Assembly: GCF_003073045.1 (NCBI RefSeq)
Contig: NC_037599.1
Location: 2,418,001-2,482,000, forward strand
Direction: 5' to 3'
DNA: 64,000 nt
Source: Pomacea canaliculata
Taxonomy: Eukaryota > Mollusca > Gastropoda > Architaenioglossa > Ampullariidae
Shown: piece after piece, positions 24,336 through 36,596 of the stretch
Numbering within the stretch: position 1 is the stretch's first letter
Layout: each line of letters opens with the position of its first letter
Program-made: the position numbers and the translations under genes
Notes under the pieces: model-generated
Told to the model about the DNA's origin: nothing
Seen by the model: only the letters and a program-made list of their open reading frames with translations
Databases searched by the model: none

Positions 24336-26723
24336 ATGAGGAGGAAAAAAGTCTTTTCATCATCCACTCTCCTCCTCCTGCTGCCATTGCTGGAGATGAA
24401 GGTGTATGTCGATGTCAGTGCGACTAACAGCAGCTGTATTATTTGCGACAAGCATTATTGCAGACTTGACATCCAGCTGTGCAAGCAGCTGCGCATGGAC
24501 GTCAACTGCTCGCAACCTGATCACGCGGTCATCATCATGGACAAGGAGACTACAGCTGGTGCCACAGACCACAGCAACGACCCAGCGTGCAATGGAACCG
24601 CCCTGATTCATGACTACGGATGTCTGACGGATCTTCCTGTCAACATCTGTGATTTTCCCTCCATCAGGGCCGTCAGACTCCGCCACAACAACCTGACTAC
24701 CTTTCCCCGCCTCACCTGCCTGCCTCGTTTGCTCGTCCTTGACCTCACCGGCAACGCTATCACCCAGGTTCCGGAGGGAGCCTTCCATGGCCTCCCCGAG
24801 ATCAGAGAGGTTTACCTGGACAGCAACGTCATCACCTCAATCCATCCTGCTGCTTTTGATGACGAGGTGAATGGCCTCCAGATCTTCACCATCGGCAACA
24901 ATCTCCTGGATGTTGTCGATCCTTGGCTCTTCCTCCTGTACCACAGATTCTGCCTGTTCGATTTCCGACATAATCAGATATCGTATTTCGTTAACGACCA
25001 TCACCGGAACATCAACACTTCAGTGTTTTACGGACCAGGCTTCGTCGATTTTTCTTACAACAATGTCTCGTCCATGTCTAAAAAAGAGGTGACGGCTTTT
25101 GGCATTAAAAACATCGACGAGAGCGAAAAATTTATTGAGTGGGGATTTGATTTTCGTCACAATCCTTTTCACTGTGACTGTCAAATGTATGAAATTTTTG
25201 TTCTTTTCGATGAGCTGATAAAACTATTTTGGAGAGATTACTTTAACGTGACCTGTAGTAGCCCACCAAAGTTCAAGGACGTTCCTTTCGACAAACTACC
25301 ACTGGACGAGCTGGTGTGCAGCGTCACAGAGAACTGCCCGTCGTCGTGCACGTGCACTAAGAGACCTTATTATCAAGATGTTCTGGTTAATTGTACTTAC
25401 GAGCAACTGCCGACGCTGCCTGACGACATGCCCGAAGGGAACCTCACTGTTGATGTGACCGGTAACGCCTTACGCCGCCTCGACCTGAGGGGCTACATGG
25501 GGCGAGTAGTCCACCTGAATCTGACGGCCAACCATTTGCGTGAGGTCGACCAGCAGGCGCCACTGGCGCTACGGAACGTCAAGTCGCTTGACCTGCGCGA
25601 CAACGACCTTCAGCATATACCGAGCACCTTACAGACTATATCTCCTGACGCACTGTATCTAGACACCGGCACTTTGAAGTGCACCTGTGACCTGGAGTGG
25701 TTTCCTTCCTGGGCCCGATACCATGCCAGGGACAACATTATTAAGGTTGGAGAAGCCTCTGCTCTCTTCTTTACGATTATGTTAGTAATAGTTGTATTCT
25801 TCACCTAATCATACAAAATAAAAAAATTAACTAATAATGGGACATAATCTGCAAATAGCCACAATCTACGACCTTCTAGTACACGAAGTAAATTCTCCTT
25901 CAGTAATTTAACAAACGACCTGCATTTGTATAGTTTACAATCAAGCACGAACACATGCACTCGCAACCACGCAGGTACAGGCATCCGCATAGCTCCACAG
26001 TTTTATTTCTTGACATTACGTTGGATTTCTCACCTCCAACAGGTCTCATGTCTGTCTGGACTGGACGGTCGCCACGTGTTGCTGATCAACGCCACGCGAA
26101 AGGATCTCGGTTGTGAGGCCGCAAACACGTCACTCGTTCAGGGGGTCTGGGGTTACGTCCTTCTGGCGGCCACCCTCATCGTCGTCGCCCTCATCCTCGT
26201 CGTGGTGTTTCGTTACGAGGTGTTGGTGCTCAAACACCGAGTACTCCTGCGGGAGCTGAGAGATAAACGCTTTCCCGCTCTGCTGGACTCCTCCCGCTAC
26301 GATGTCTTCGTCAGCACGGCCAGCGATAGCGACAACGACGCCGCCTGGGTGAGCAGGATCTTGCTGCCCGCCATGGACAGACGCCGACTGACCTACTTTG
26401 TGCCACAGCGAGACTGTCTGCCGGGAGCCATCCCCACGGACGAAGTGGTTCAAACCCTCCGACAGAGCAAGTGCGCGCTCATCCTGCTGTCGCCGGACTA
26501 CCTGGCCCAGCCCATCTGCTGCTTCCAGTTCCGCCAAGCGTACAACATGATGGTCAAGGAGGATCACGGCCGCATCTTCGTCGTGTGCTTGCAGAAGGTC
26601 AAGCGGGGTCATGTCAAGGATCGCTTCCTAATGGCCATGCTCAACCTCAACATGGCGTACTCGGGCCACCGCCCGGAACATGTCGATGCTGTCCTCGGTC
26701 GCATATGCGCCTACGTCCGATGA
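24336..26723 (+). CDS. Toll-like receptor B (LRR-TM-TIR)
   Basis: Exon 1 is 24336-25745 (470 codons), intron 25746-26042 (297 bp), exon 2 26043-26723 (226 codons plus TGA): 696 residues. Signal peptide 1-29 (STLLLLLPLLE core); Cys cluster 34-58; LRRs about 105-205; first LRRCT about 285-328 (NPFHCDC); second LRRNT about 344-363; LRRs to about 440; second LRRCT about 448-494; transmembrane about 505-527; TIR about 555-690 with YDVFVSTA (box 1) and QRDCLPGAI (box 2). The position of the usual WCxxE reads ICCFQF, and there is no FW box. Many N-glycosylation sequons fit an extracellular ectodomain. The donor is GTTGGA, weaker than in the other copies; reading through adds 20 residues ending in the hydrophobic LFFTIMLVIVVFFT. 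Role: pattern recognition or cytokine-like sensing with adaptor signalling is known for the family; the ligand cannot be told. Confidence 0.93.
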
Positions 26724-26909
26724 GCGCTGTCTGTTGGCTGAGATGAAATAGGTGCCTGTGAGACACTCCTCAAACCAAATATGGCAACAAAAGCAGATTT
26801 TGCCAATTTTGCAAAGAACTGGTGAACACGAAAAAATGTGCCTGGTCCTTGAATGGTCATTCAGTCAGGGCTCATCTGTTGGAATGCCCGAAAGCAATAA
26901 GGGCGTTTG

Positions 26910-26985
26910 CTTAAATAAGTAAAGAGCTTATTTGTATAGCGCCTTTTTCAAGCATCAGCCAGACTCAAGGTGCTTTACATATAGA
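26910..26985. repeat. Possible dispersed repeat fragment
   Basis: The pattern TTATTTGTATAGCGCC ... AAGGTGCTTTACAT resembles a short interspersed repeat motif widespread in aquatic animal genomes. Only one copy is in the window and no target duplication was found, so assignment is weak. Confidence 0.3.
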
Positions 26986-28030
26986 CATGCAAGCACATTA
27001 CATTAATGTATACCTAATATAATTAAATAATATAATATTAATTAATAAATCAGGGTTATGGATAGAATAAAAGAAGCAGAAAAATGATAGGTGGCGAACA
27101 GGCATTCCCCCTTTTTTAAATGATCCAATCTAATAGGATCTAAACTTAAAATGCAGCAACCTGAATAATCTGTAAATGAAACAATGAAAAGCAACATATT
27201 TTACAATGTCGGAAAAGTTTCAGTGTCGGTGAAGAAGGCTCGAAAACAAGATGGCAAAGCGAAGCCGTTAGTGGATGAAAGTGTTGAATTGGAGGAACGA
27301 CGCAGCACAAGCAGTGAAGAACAGTTCAGAACAAAGAAAAACGAGCAACAAGCATCACAGATAGGTAAAATACACTAAAACGCGACGCAGAACCATCGAG
27401 AAAACAAAATGACAGAGAGTCCCTGTCAGGCAAAGGGACATCACTCTTCTTGATCCTTTGTTTTCTTTTTCTTCAAAATATAAGGTAGAGTTTAAAATAA
27501 ACGAGGTCGGTAAGAAATGATTCAGCTGATACTCCATGATGTAAAAATACTTTTCTCTCACTGTTTTGCTGATTTGTTCCAAAGCTTTTGTTCACCTGCA
27601 AAACTGAGTGAATGGGATGAAGCGAGAGGCGAAAATGTTGATTGATTACAACTGTCTGACTGGTAATCTAGACACAATGTTAATACAATGTTAATTAGAA
27701 AAACAGAAATGACTCTCCTGAAAGTAAAATTTGTTTTATATAAGATGGAAGTAAAGGCGACAAATAAAATAGTTTTGATTCAATACTTAAGTCTCCAATA
27801 AAACCAACGTACACTTACCTCGCATACGCACGACGTATTACACACACACACAACACAACGCTCAACGAGCCCCCACAGATGACGATGAGGATGACGAGAA
27901 TTGTAGATGAATCGAGTTGAAGAGGCACAAGTTCAGAGGAATATCACTGAGAGAGTCAGAAAGAAGATGGCGGACGAAGACCGTTAATTTTTCACGCTCA
28001 CTCGGCCATTAGCAACTTCTTTTTTCATAT

Positions 28031-28183
28031 TTGACGTTTTTTTATGCTTCAAGTGACGTGGAAAAAATGACAAACACCAGATATGACGTTTTTTCAGCTT
28101 CAGGTGACGTGGAACAAATGACGCACACCAGATATAATGTTTATTTCTCCTTCAAGTGACGTGGAACACATGACACACACAAG
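28031..28183. repeat. 52-bp tandem repeat, three copies
   Basis: Three diverged units, beginning near 28031, 28083 and 28134, each with the core TTCAAGTGACGTGGAAC followed by ATGACACACACCAGA-like sequence. TGACGT, the half-palindrome bound by CREB/ATF factors, recurs in most units, and a full GACGTC follows near 28184. Confidence 0.8.
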
Positions 28184-29721
28184 ACGTCAGACACAAGACA
28201 CCATTGTACACGAGACAATACGAGACCTACCACAACTCAGTACAAAGTCAAGGGGACAGATATCTAGGAATCTACTTCTCAGTTAAGGCAGCTTTAATGT
28301 CGCATGGAGGGAATCATGGGTGAAAACAGAAAGCGATAGTGTTTTTAGGGGCCAATGGTTAGATGTAATAAAGCATAACTGTTGTTTATTCCACACCGTC
28401 GTGAATAAAGATCATCTCTCTCAGCCCATATATCCTTGTTTCCAGTTCTTTCATCATCATCATCATCCTCTTCTTCTTCCTCCTCCTCCTTATCATTATC
28501 GTCGATCCCTTAGCCCTGAAGATATTTCTCCACTCCTCAACTGCTGATTGTCTCCTTACTTTTCCTGTCACCAGAACAACAACATATGGCCACATATGTT
28601 ATTGTTTAGTTATTGTGCAGTAAAACAATGGAGCTCCCTCCCTGTCCATATCCGCCACCTACTCACAAGTGAATCATTAAACGTGCAGGGACACCTTCCG
28701 TAACACGAGTCCAAACAACCTTTCCCATAATGTTAGTCCTTTGTCACACACTTCCTTTTGCAATATCATGTTACTCACAGCTTGTTCTTGTTATTTACTT
28801 CCTCTTGGTGTTTTCTGTATTTGATTTTATTCTTCGTTTAGCACGGTTGTTTATTATTTCATAGTTCATGTTGTTTTCATGTCGTCTATGCTGTCCATGC
28901 TACTTAGGAGTGTATGTGCTTTACAAATTTTGCATTATTTTTATTTTTATTATTATTATCATCATCATCTCTCATTCCTTCAGTTTTCCACCCTAGCCTG
29001 CACTGTACCGAATGAGAGGCCACGCCACTCCTGAATACAGTCGGGCAGTTTGTCACGTGGGTTCCATCAATCTAATTCAACACAAGAAAACAAAGCACTT
29101 TTGGAAACATTATAAACAATCCTAGAAAAAGGATGGTTAAAAACACTGTTAAGTAAATAATATTTAGTAAATAAGATAAAGACCAACACTCCGGATAAAA
29201 ATAAAACTGAGCAGACTAGTTGACATTTTCTGTCTATCGGTAATTTTGTTTGCGAATGTTGACAAAGAAGGGTTTCTATAATTAGCTCGAGCAACACCGT
29301 CTGGTCACAGTAGCTAAAGTTGCATTTGCATAGTTTAGCATATGCGCAGTTTCAAATAATGTTGTCACGTGACATCAGATAATTCTATTGTGTGATGCAC
29401 ACAGTGTATAACTCGCTATGAATAAATGCTTCCAAAATAAGACTGACGGTATCGCCGGGAGCTGCCGGTTGCCTCTGTCACTTCCCGAAACCTCTGAAAC
29501 AAATGGATTGGGATGCAAAGCACGAAAGGTTCTTCTCATTGTGCTGCACGGCTCTTCTCTAAATAGAAGTCCTGGTTTGTGCTGTTTATTTTCTTTTTTT
29601 AAGCCCGGACAACAGTCTTCTATAACTTGTTTCTTACAGCAAACAGAAATTATCTTCCAAACTGAGACTGGTCTTCACTTGTGCTGCTTGTAACTCAGAG
29701 AACACAAAACTACAATGAAAG

Positions 29722-32157
29722 ATGGAGAACAAATCTGTACTTAGAACTCCTCTCCTCGTCCTGTTGGTGCTGGTACAGGTGATGCAGGCTGTTAGCGGAA
29801 GCAGCTGTACCCAATGTGACCAGCATTGCTGCAGCCTTGATATCCAGCTGTACAAGCAGCTGCGCGTGGACGTCAACTGCTCACAACCTGATCACGCGGT
29901 CATCGTCGCGGACACGGAGACTACAACTGTTACCGCAAACCACCGCGACGACACAACGTGCAACGAAACCTCCTTGATTCATGACTCCGGATGTCTGACG
30001 GATCTTCCTGTCAACATCTGCGATTTTCCCTCCATCAGGGCCGTCAGCCTCCGCTACAACAACCTGACTACCTTTCCCCGCCTCACCTGCCTGAGTCGTC
30101 TGCTCGTCCTTGACCTCAGCTACAATGCTATCACCCAGGTTCCGGAGGGAGCCTTTCAGGGTCTCCCCGAGCTTCGCGAGGTCTACCTGGACTTCAATGT
30201 CATCACCTCAATCCATCCTGACGCCTTCGATCCACACGTAACTGCCCTTCAGATCTTCACCGTCGCCAACAACCTTCTGACCGTCGTCAATCCTTGGCTC
30301 TTCCTCCTGCCCTACAGATTCTGCCGGTTCGAGTTCCAACACAATCACATAGTGCATTTCGTAAATGAGCATCATCGAAATGTCAGCATTACTTCCCACT
30401 ACGGACCTGGCTTAGTGAATTTCTCTTACAATGATGTCACCTACTCACCTGTAAACGAACTAAAGAAATTAGGCATCAAGAACGTCGGCGAGATGTCGCG
30501 ATTTCTCTGGTGGAGATTTGATTTTCGTCACAATCCTTTCTACTGTGACTGTGAAATGTACGAACTTATTGTGGTTTTGGATCAGTTGACAAGTATGGTT
30601 CAGAGAGATTTCTTGAACCTGACCTGTGGTGGCCCACCAAAGTTCAAGGACGTTCCTTTCAGCAAACTACCAGTGGACGAGCTGGTGTGCAACGTCACAG
30701 AGAACTGCCCGTCGTCCTGCACGTGCACTACGAGGCCTTATTATCAAGACTTGTTGGTGAACTGCGCTCACGCACAACTGACAATGCTGCCTGATGACAT
30801 GCCAGAAGGAAATCTTACTTTGGACATGATTGGAAACGATATACAGCTTCTGCACACGCCAGGTTACCTGGAGCGAGTAGTGCACCTGAATCTGTCAGCC
30901 AATCGCCTGCGCGAGATCGTCCCCCAGGCGGCGCTGGCGCTGCGGAACGTAAGGTCACTGGACCTGCGCGGAAACAACCTTCAGCACCTGCCGACCACTT
31001 TATACGTTCTGTCACCTGACGCGCTGTACCTGGACTCCGACACCCTGCAGTGTACCTGTGATCTGGAATGGTTCCCGCGCTGGGCCAGCCACCACGATGG
31101 CGACAACATCCGTGAGGTAGGAAAAAGCGTCTACGCGGGTTATTGTTATTTCTGTGCAGCTTTAAAAGCTCTTTTGCACACAACAAATACTGCATCTGAC
31201 ACAAACACAAATAAAGCAAAAATTAATTATAAAGCAAAGATCTGCAAGAAGTTTGAACGTTGTGTAAGACAGAGAGGAAGGGAATTTTTTTTTTAATTTA
31301 AGGTACATTGCCTAACTCTCGTATGATAGACAAGGTGATGAAGCGAGAATGCATCAATATGGCGAAGTAGAAGGAAGGAGACTATCACTCTGTCTATCAT
31401 GTGTGTATGTGTGTGTGTGTACTCCATGCTCTGTCTTATAAATACAGACTTTTTTCGGCTTTTCGCCCATTTGAAGGTTATGTGTCTGTCTGGACTGGAC
31501 GGTCGCTACGTTTTGCTGATCAACGCCACGCGGAAGGATCTCGGTTGTGACGCAGCAAACACGTCACTCGTTCATGTAGCCTGGGGTTACGTCCTCCTGG
31601 CGGCCACCCTCATCGTCATCGCCCTCGTCCTCGTCGTGGTGTTTCGTCACGAGGTGTTGGTGCTCAAACACCGAGTACTCTTGCGGGAGCACAGAGATAA
31701 ACGCTTTCCCGCTCTGCTGGACTCCTCCCGCTACGACGTCTTCATCAGCACTGCCACCAACAGCGACAACGACGCCATCTGGGTGAGCAGGATCTTGCTG
31801 CCCGCGATGGACAGACGCCGGCTGACCTACTTTGTGCCACAGCGAGACTACCTGCCGGGAGCCATCCCCATGGACGAAGTGGTTCAAACCCTCCGACAGA
31901 GCAAGTGTGCGCTCATCCTGCTGTCGCCGGACTACCTGGCCCAGCCCATCTGCTGCTTCCAGTTCCGCCAAGCGTACGACATGATGGTCAAGGAGGGCCG
32001 CGGCCGTGTCTTTGTCGTGTGCTTGCAGAAGGTCAAGCGGGGTCAGGTGCAGGATAGGTTCCTAAGAGCCATGCTCAACCTCAACATGGCGTACTCAGGC
32101 CACCGCCCGGAGCATGTCGATGATGTCCTCGGTCGCATATACGCCTACACTCATTGA
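29722..32157 (+). CDS. Toll-like receptor C (LRR-TM-TIR)
   Basis: Exon 1 is 29722-31116 (465 codons), intron 31117-31476 (360 bp; GAG|GTAGGA, TTGAAG), exon 2 31477-32157 (226 codons plus TGA): 691 residues. Signal peptide MENKSVLRTPLLVLLVLVQV. The domain order is the same as in receptor B, with two LRRCT caps (NPFYCDCEMY, CTCDLEWFPRW) and a second LRRNT (CPSSCTCTTRPYY). The TIR has YDVFISTA and QRDYLPGAI, a CC in place of WC and no FW box. The juxtamembrane segment and TM are nearly those of B, making B and C sister copies in exon 2. Reading through the intron would add a longer, polar 60-residue tail. AATAAA sites at about 32283 and 32323 could end the transcript. Confidence 0.93.
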
Positions 32158-34215
32158 ACGCCATCTGTCAGACTTGATTGTCTCATTTCTTGTCTACCAT
32201 CCCTACCTCCTGTTTCGTTCATTTTCTTCACTACGGCTGTGTTGATGTGACCCAGCGAAGCGGGTTTGCGTTGCCTCGGGCAAATAAATGGGATCTTTCC
32301 AAACCAGGGTAACATTGCGCGGTAATAAATGACACTCTGTTTAAGAACCGGCTTTAAAAGTAATGCCCAAATTAAATTTACTTTTACTCCTCTGAAAGGA
32401 GATGCGATATGAGTTCTTGGAATTTTGAAGATTGTAAAAACTACGGATTATCTTCATCTCCCGAGGTATCATCCCACCAGGCGCACGGGGCGTTGGGCGG
32501 TTGTCCCTGCTCGCCCCTAACGCCGAGGCTGTGCGACCTCCTTGACCGTCGTGTGTGCGACGAAAATGGACAACTACATGCTGTTGTTGTTGCCACCAAG
32601 TTTTCATAGACTTTGTAATTCGTATTTTAATTAATTAAATTTTCTGCATTAAACGATTTTTCTTCATGTGTGTGTCTATTACGGATACAATATTTCGTGC
32701 CCTAATTATCAGTGTTCAGCCTCTCTAACCCTTACCCTGGCCGTTAAAGGGTGTAGGGTTATTGCAAGTCGTTTTCCCACTTAAGCTTTGTTTTTGATTT
32801 TCTTTTTCTGGACTGACATTGGTGTAAGTGTCGAAAGTAAAAAGCTTCAGGTTTTATTACAGTGAGTGTAGGCATCATTGAAGCACGCAAAATTCATAAT
32901 TTTTACTCCATCACCAGCTTTTATACAAACTATATAAATTTTATATCAATAATGTCGTATTATTTCTTTGTCTCCTGTTTTCCCCTACCATCACCTTCTC
33001 ATTGTATGAATAATTACAAGGTGGGGTAGGGGAAGGGAATTGTTGTTTTAATTAAGCCGAGTCAACAACTAAGGCAGCCCTGTAAACACACGCCATATAC
33101 AGAGACAGAACAGTGTGACCGACAGATATACATTATTCCGTGACAAAGTGAGATAGAGTGATGTCCCTTCACCTAACTGGCTGGAGAGGGCAGAGGTCTG
33201 TGTCGATGTAGCTCTGTGTGTCTATGTAGCTGTGTAGCTGATGTAAAACCGTCTCTGTACTTGCTAGCGTCCGTTATCTAAGGACGTAAAATCCATCGTC
33301 TCTGAACACCTGAGGAAGTCACGTGCTCTGTTGATAACCCAGCTTACACTGCAAATGCATTTGTGACAGAGGCATGTCCCCACCAGTGCAAGTCCCACCT
33401 GCCCCATAGTTTGCTTGTTTTCCTAGCGAACTGCTCGTCAGATGATTGGCGCGCAACTCGTTGACCTCTTACCCTCCATGGCAAGGTGGATCGGGTTTCA
33501 CGAAAATCTCACACATCCGCCACTCGTGAAACAATGTAACCCCATCGACTACCACCCCTCACCCCCACCCCACCAACCCCCGGGTAGACGTTGGATGTCA
33601 CGTGACTGTGGTGTAGTGTTTCGCGTCTACGCCACTCCACGTGTTATTTAGTGGGTTGACTAATGGCAGTATAAATATATTGAATAGTCCTCGTGATATC
33701 AGAGGTCGAGAACATTCAGAGAACATGTGTGGACATTGATAAGTGGAGTAATAGAGAAGCCATGAACCCGTGAGAAAAGGGTTGTGGAGACTATTGACAT
33801 GAACACGAGGGACTAGAGCGTGTACTTAAATGTTTTTAAGAGAACCCTTATTCATGTGACTTTTGTTTAAGTTGTGTGGCATGTAGATTTATACATGGCC
33901 TCTTTACTTATGACTATTTTATTTTCCGTTTGATATTATACGAGCCGGAAGCCCACAGACAGACCAACGAGTTCCTTATTTGTATACACGCGCAGGTCAC
34001 GTCTGGGCCGTGACAGTCACAGTTCATGATTTATGCTAGAAATACTAGCACCAACATCTAGGAGGACAAGAACTGTCACCTCGTTATTGGTTGCAAAATT
34101 GCTTTGAACTTCCATATTGGATGAAAAACATTCAATAAACTCGCTTACTAAAAACTTTTTTCTTTTTGGCGCCGGTCGACCCACCTGTTCACAGTGTGAA
34201 CAAAGACAAAACATG
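32158..34215. other. Spacer between receptor C and the LINE fragment
   Basis: AATAAA signals soon after receptor C, AT-rich DNA, and a tCTCTAACCCTTACCCT stretch at about 32723 that is not a telomeric array. No open frame with a recognisable domain. Confidence 0.5.
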
Positions 34216-34922
34216 GTTTATTATTTATTCGTCTCTTGACGGTCGCATGTAGTTGTCGGAGGGGGGAGAGAGAGAGAACGACTGGTTAGAGCGATGGTCA
34301 GCAGGTCCTGCACATGACGACTAGTCCAATCTTTAACGTTTGTAAGACAGTTCTTCCTCTGGCCACCTTGTCTTCTTCGGAAACGAAGGACAAATAACCG
34401 TCTGGCAACCGTCGACAGCCCTTCATGGTACCTTGAAGGACAAGGTGTCGTGCCGGGTCACATGACCAGAGCAGACCAACTGACGTCGCTTGCCTGTTGC
34501 AAGGAGATGATCCTAGTGTCCTACGTGTGGGACAACCGCCCTTCTCACAAAGTCATTGGGTTTATGTCCTCTTACGAGATCCTTAGCAGCCTTCCCAGCC
34601 ACTTGTTCTCGAATACCTGGATTGTCCTCCCGTCATCGGCAAGCAGGGTTCACGTTTCACATCCGTAAAGCAGGATCTGTACTACGAGGGATTTGTACAG
34701 ATTGTACTTTGAAGTTAGCCTGATATTATAGCTATGCCAGATCCTATCTACTCTAGCCATTGCCCTGAAGCAAATATCTGTCGTGGACCTAGCGTCCGTA
34801 GAGAGATTGGCTCTCAAGTACTTGAAGCTGCTGACCTCCTCGAGCTGCATCCTGTTGATGAAGATGTCTGCTTTGCCGTTGATATTTATCATAACTTTGC
34901 TCTTATCAGTGTTATTCTCCAT
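34216..34922 (-). mobile_element. LINE 3' end fragment (decayed)
   Basis: On the minus strand, from 34922 downward, the frame reads SSFKYLRANLSTDARSTTD, then RIWHSYNIRLTSKYNLYKSL, then LLYGCET, the region after the RT palm of molluscan non-LTR elements. Further down, in broken frames, are the end-of-ORF hallmarks WSCDPARHLVLQGTMKG and SPPSDNYMRPSRDE. Several stops interrupt it. It is a 5'-truncated old insertion just outside the D/E duplication unit. Confidence 0.75.
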
Positions 34923-36060
34923 CTCAAATGCTTTCGTGAAGTGGTTGACGAATGCTGTTCTCCAGGAAGTTATTGAATAGCACAGGTGACAAGAAACACT
35001 TTACTGTAGTGCCAAGTAATCTCCAGCTTGGTTATCAAGTAGACCTGCACTCGTTAAGCTATTATACAGCACTTAGGTGACTTGAACGAGGCTTTCCTCG
35101 AATTTTTCCATGGCATGCCATAGCCCCTCGTGACAGACTCTTTATTTGTGCTGTTGTTTTCTTTTTTCCCATGGAAGGGAGCAATTTCAGAAACCTTCGG
35201 AAGCGTGAGGTCAGCGACTTTTACACTCTACACTAAGTGATACCTTGTTTTATTGAAAACTAAAAGTATTGGCATGGGGCTGAACAGCGCTTAAAGAATA
35301 GGAAGAAGGGCATTCAGTCGCTGACAAGCTTACCCAAGGACCACAGACCAATTAGAGGAACTCTCAAGGTTGCTGTGAAATATATGGCAGCACCACTACT
35401 TCTGATGAGGATTTACGGTCACTTACATCTGCCGAGCCTCCCTCACTAGTGTCTGTCTCATATTCTTTATGGTTGATGCAAGTTTATTGTATAGGTGTTG
35501 GTAGTCGTGTGCTAGTTCCACGGGATGCTGTGATATCAATGTAGCTGGCAACATCCCTGAACTGCCTCTATCTTTGGAAGCTGTTGTTGACCTTACTGCT
35601 ACATATTATACAAAACTCTATATTTAGTTATATTTCAAACTCTACCGAATAAAAACTCAATCATCGCCCTCACATAAAATGTCAAAGGACATAAATAAAA
35701 AACAAACTCCGCCTTCGGCGAATTCAAAACTCGGTATCCTATACCATGTTAAAAAGAAGTTTTTGTGTAGCTTGAATGAGACACATGTAAGAAAGCAGCC
35801 TAAAATGTATTATTTATTTTTAATCATTATAAGTTGTAGGTGAAAAAATTAAATAGTACTACAATAGAAACAATAACATGTAATAATAACAACAATAAGA
35901 GACTCATTAATACAAGAATATGCACAGTGCAACTAGCCATGTATTGATATCAAATCGCTCGCTGCTTTTGCTCTGGTCCTTCTTCAATTGAGTAACCCGG
36001 GCAGACGAGTAGTTATTAGTTTAAGTAAACTGAGGAGCGGCCTTTTTTTCTCACACACAC
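34923..36060. other. Spacer, start of the D/E duplication unit
   Basis: From about 35525 the sequence (TCAATGTAGCTGGCAACAT and following) matches 42785 onward upstream of receptor E, marking the left edge of a duplicated unit. Otherwise AT-rich with no gene. Confidence 0.55.
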
Positions 36061-36596
36061 ACTCGAATGAATCCCTTTAGAAACTGGGGTTTTTTGACCC
36101 TACAAAACACCTGCGATAACATGGTCGGTGGCTGCATGCAACGGCACATTGCACCCTTATCAAGGTTAGAACTTGGCTTTCTTTAAAAATAAACATCGTC
36201 AAGACCAGGAAGTGCCGCCCTTCGTGTCGAGTAACGGCGAGAAAACCCCGAGCACATTTTAGGTGTATATATTGCAATGTGACTAGATGGTTCCAAAACA
36301 TGTTTGATCTTTTGGTGGAGAGAAGTCACGATATATACAGACACCACCTACAGGAGCCAACTCTTCGTATGACAGGCAGCGACTCCTACAGTTCCTGTGA
36401 CTACTGCAGGTCCTGGAGAAGTTCTCTCCCAGTTCTTTTCTAACGCTTTTCTGTGGTGAAGTATTCAATATTTTCTTCTCCGTTCTCCTGTTTTCTACCA
36501 CCTTAGTTTGTTTCTTGTTTTCTAATCTCTGCCATAAGACCTGTGTGCAAACACGATTAAGTTGTGCGCACCCTGGGGAAGAAGGCAAAAGAACCA
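36061..36596 (+). promoter_or_regulatory. Conserved 5' flank of receptor D
   Basis: About 500 bp aligned with 43110-43652 upstream of receptor E. The conserved parts include AGGTGTATATATTGCAATGT (TATA-like, about 36259-36280), ATGTTTGATCTTTTGGTGGA and GTGAAGTATTCAATATTTTC just before the start codon. Retention in both copies suggests promoter and 5' UTR function, though recent duplication alone could explain part of it. Confidence 0.5.

Larger units (their letters stand above)
26724..29721. other. Spacer between receptors B and C
   Basis: Holds a dispersed-repeat-like segment at 26910-26985, a 52-bp tandem repeat (28031-28183), and a trinucleotide-rich run at 28450-28500. A charged frame at 27184-27378 (plus) has an ATG but no recognisable domain. 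The last few hundred bases should contain the receptor C promoter. Confidence 0.5.

Noticed and set aside
27184-27378. 64-codon charged frame with ATG
   Set aside because: No domain, no acceptor or start context that stands out; a Lys/Glu-rich frame of this length in AT-rich DNA is within chance.
32715-32760. CTAACCCTTACCC-like string suggesting interstitial telomere repeat
   Set aside because: Only two imperfect units, no array.
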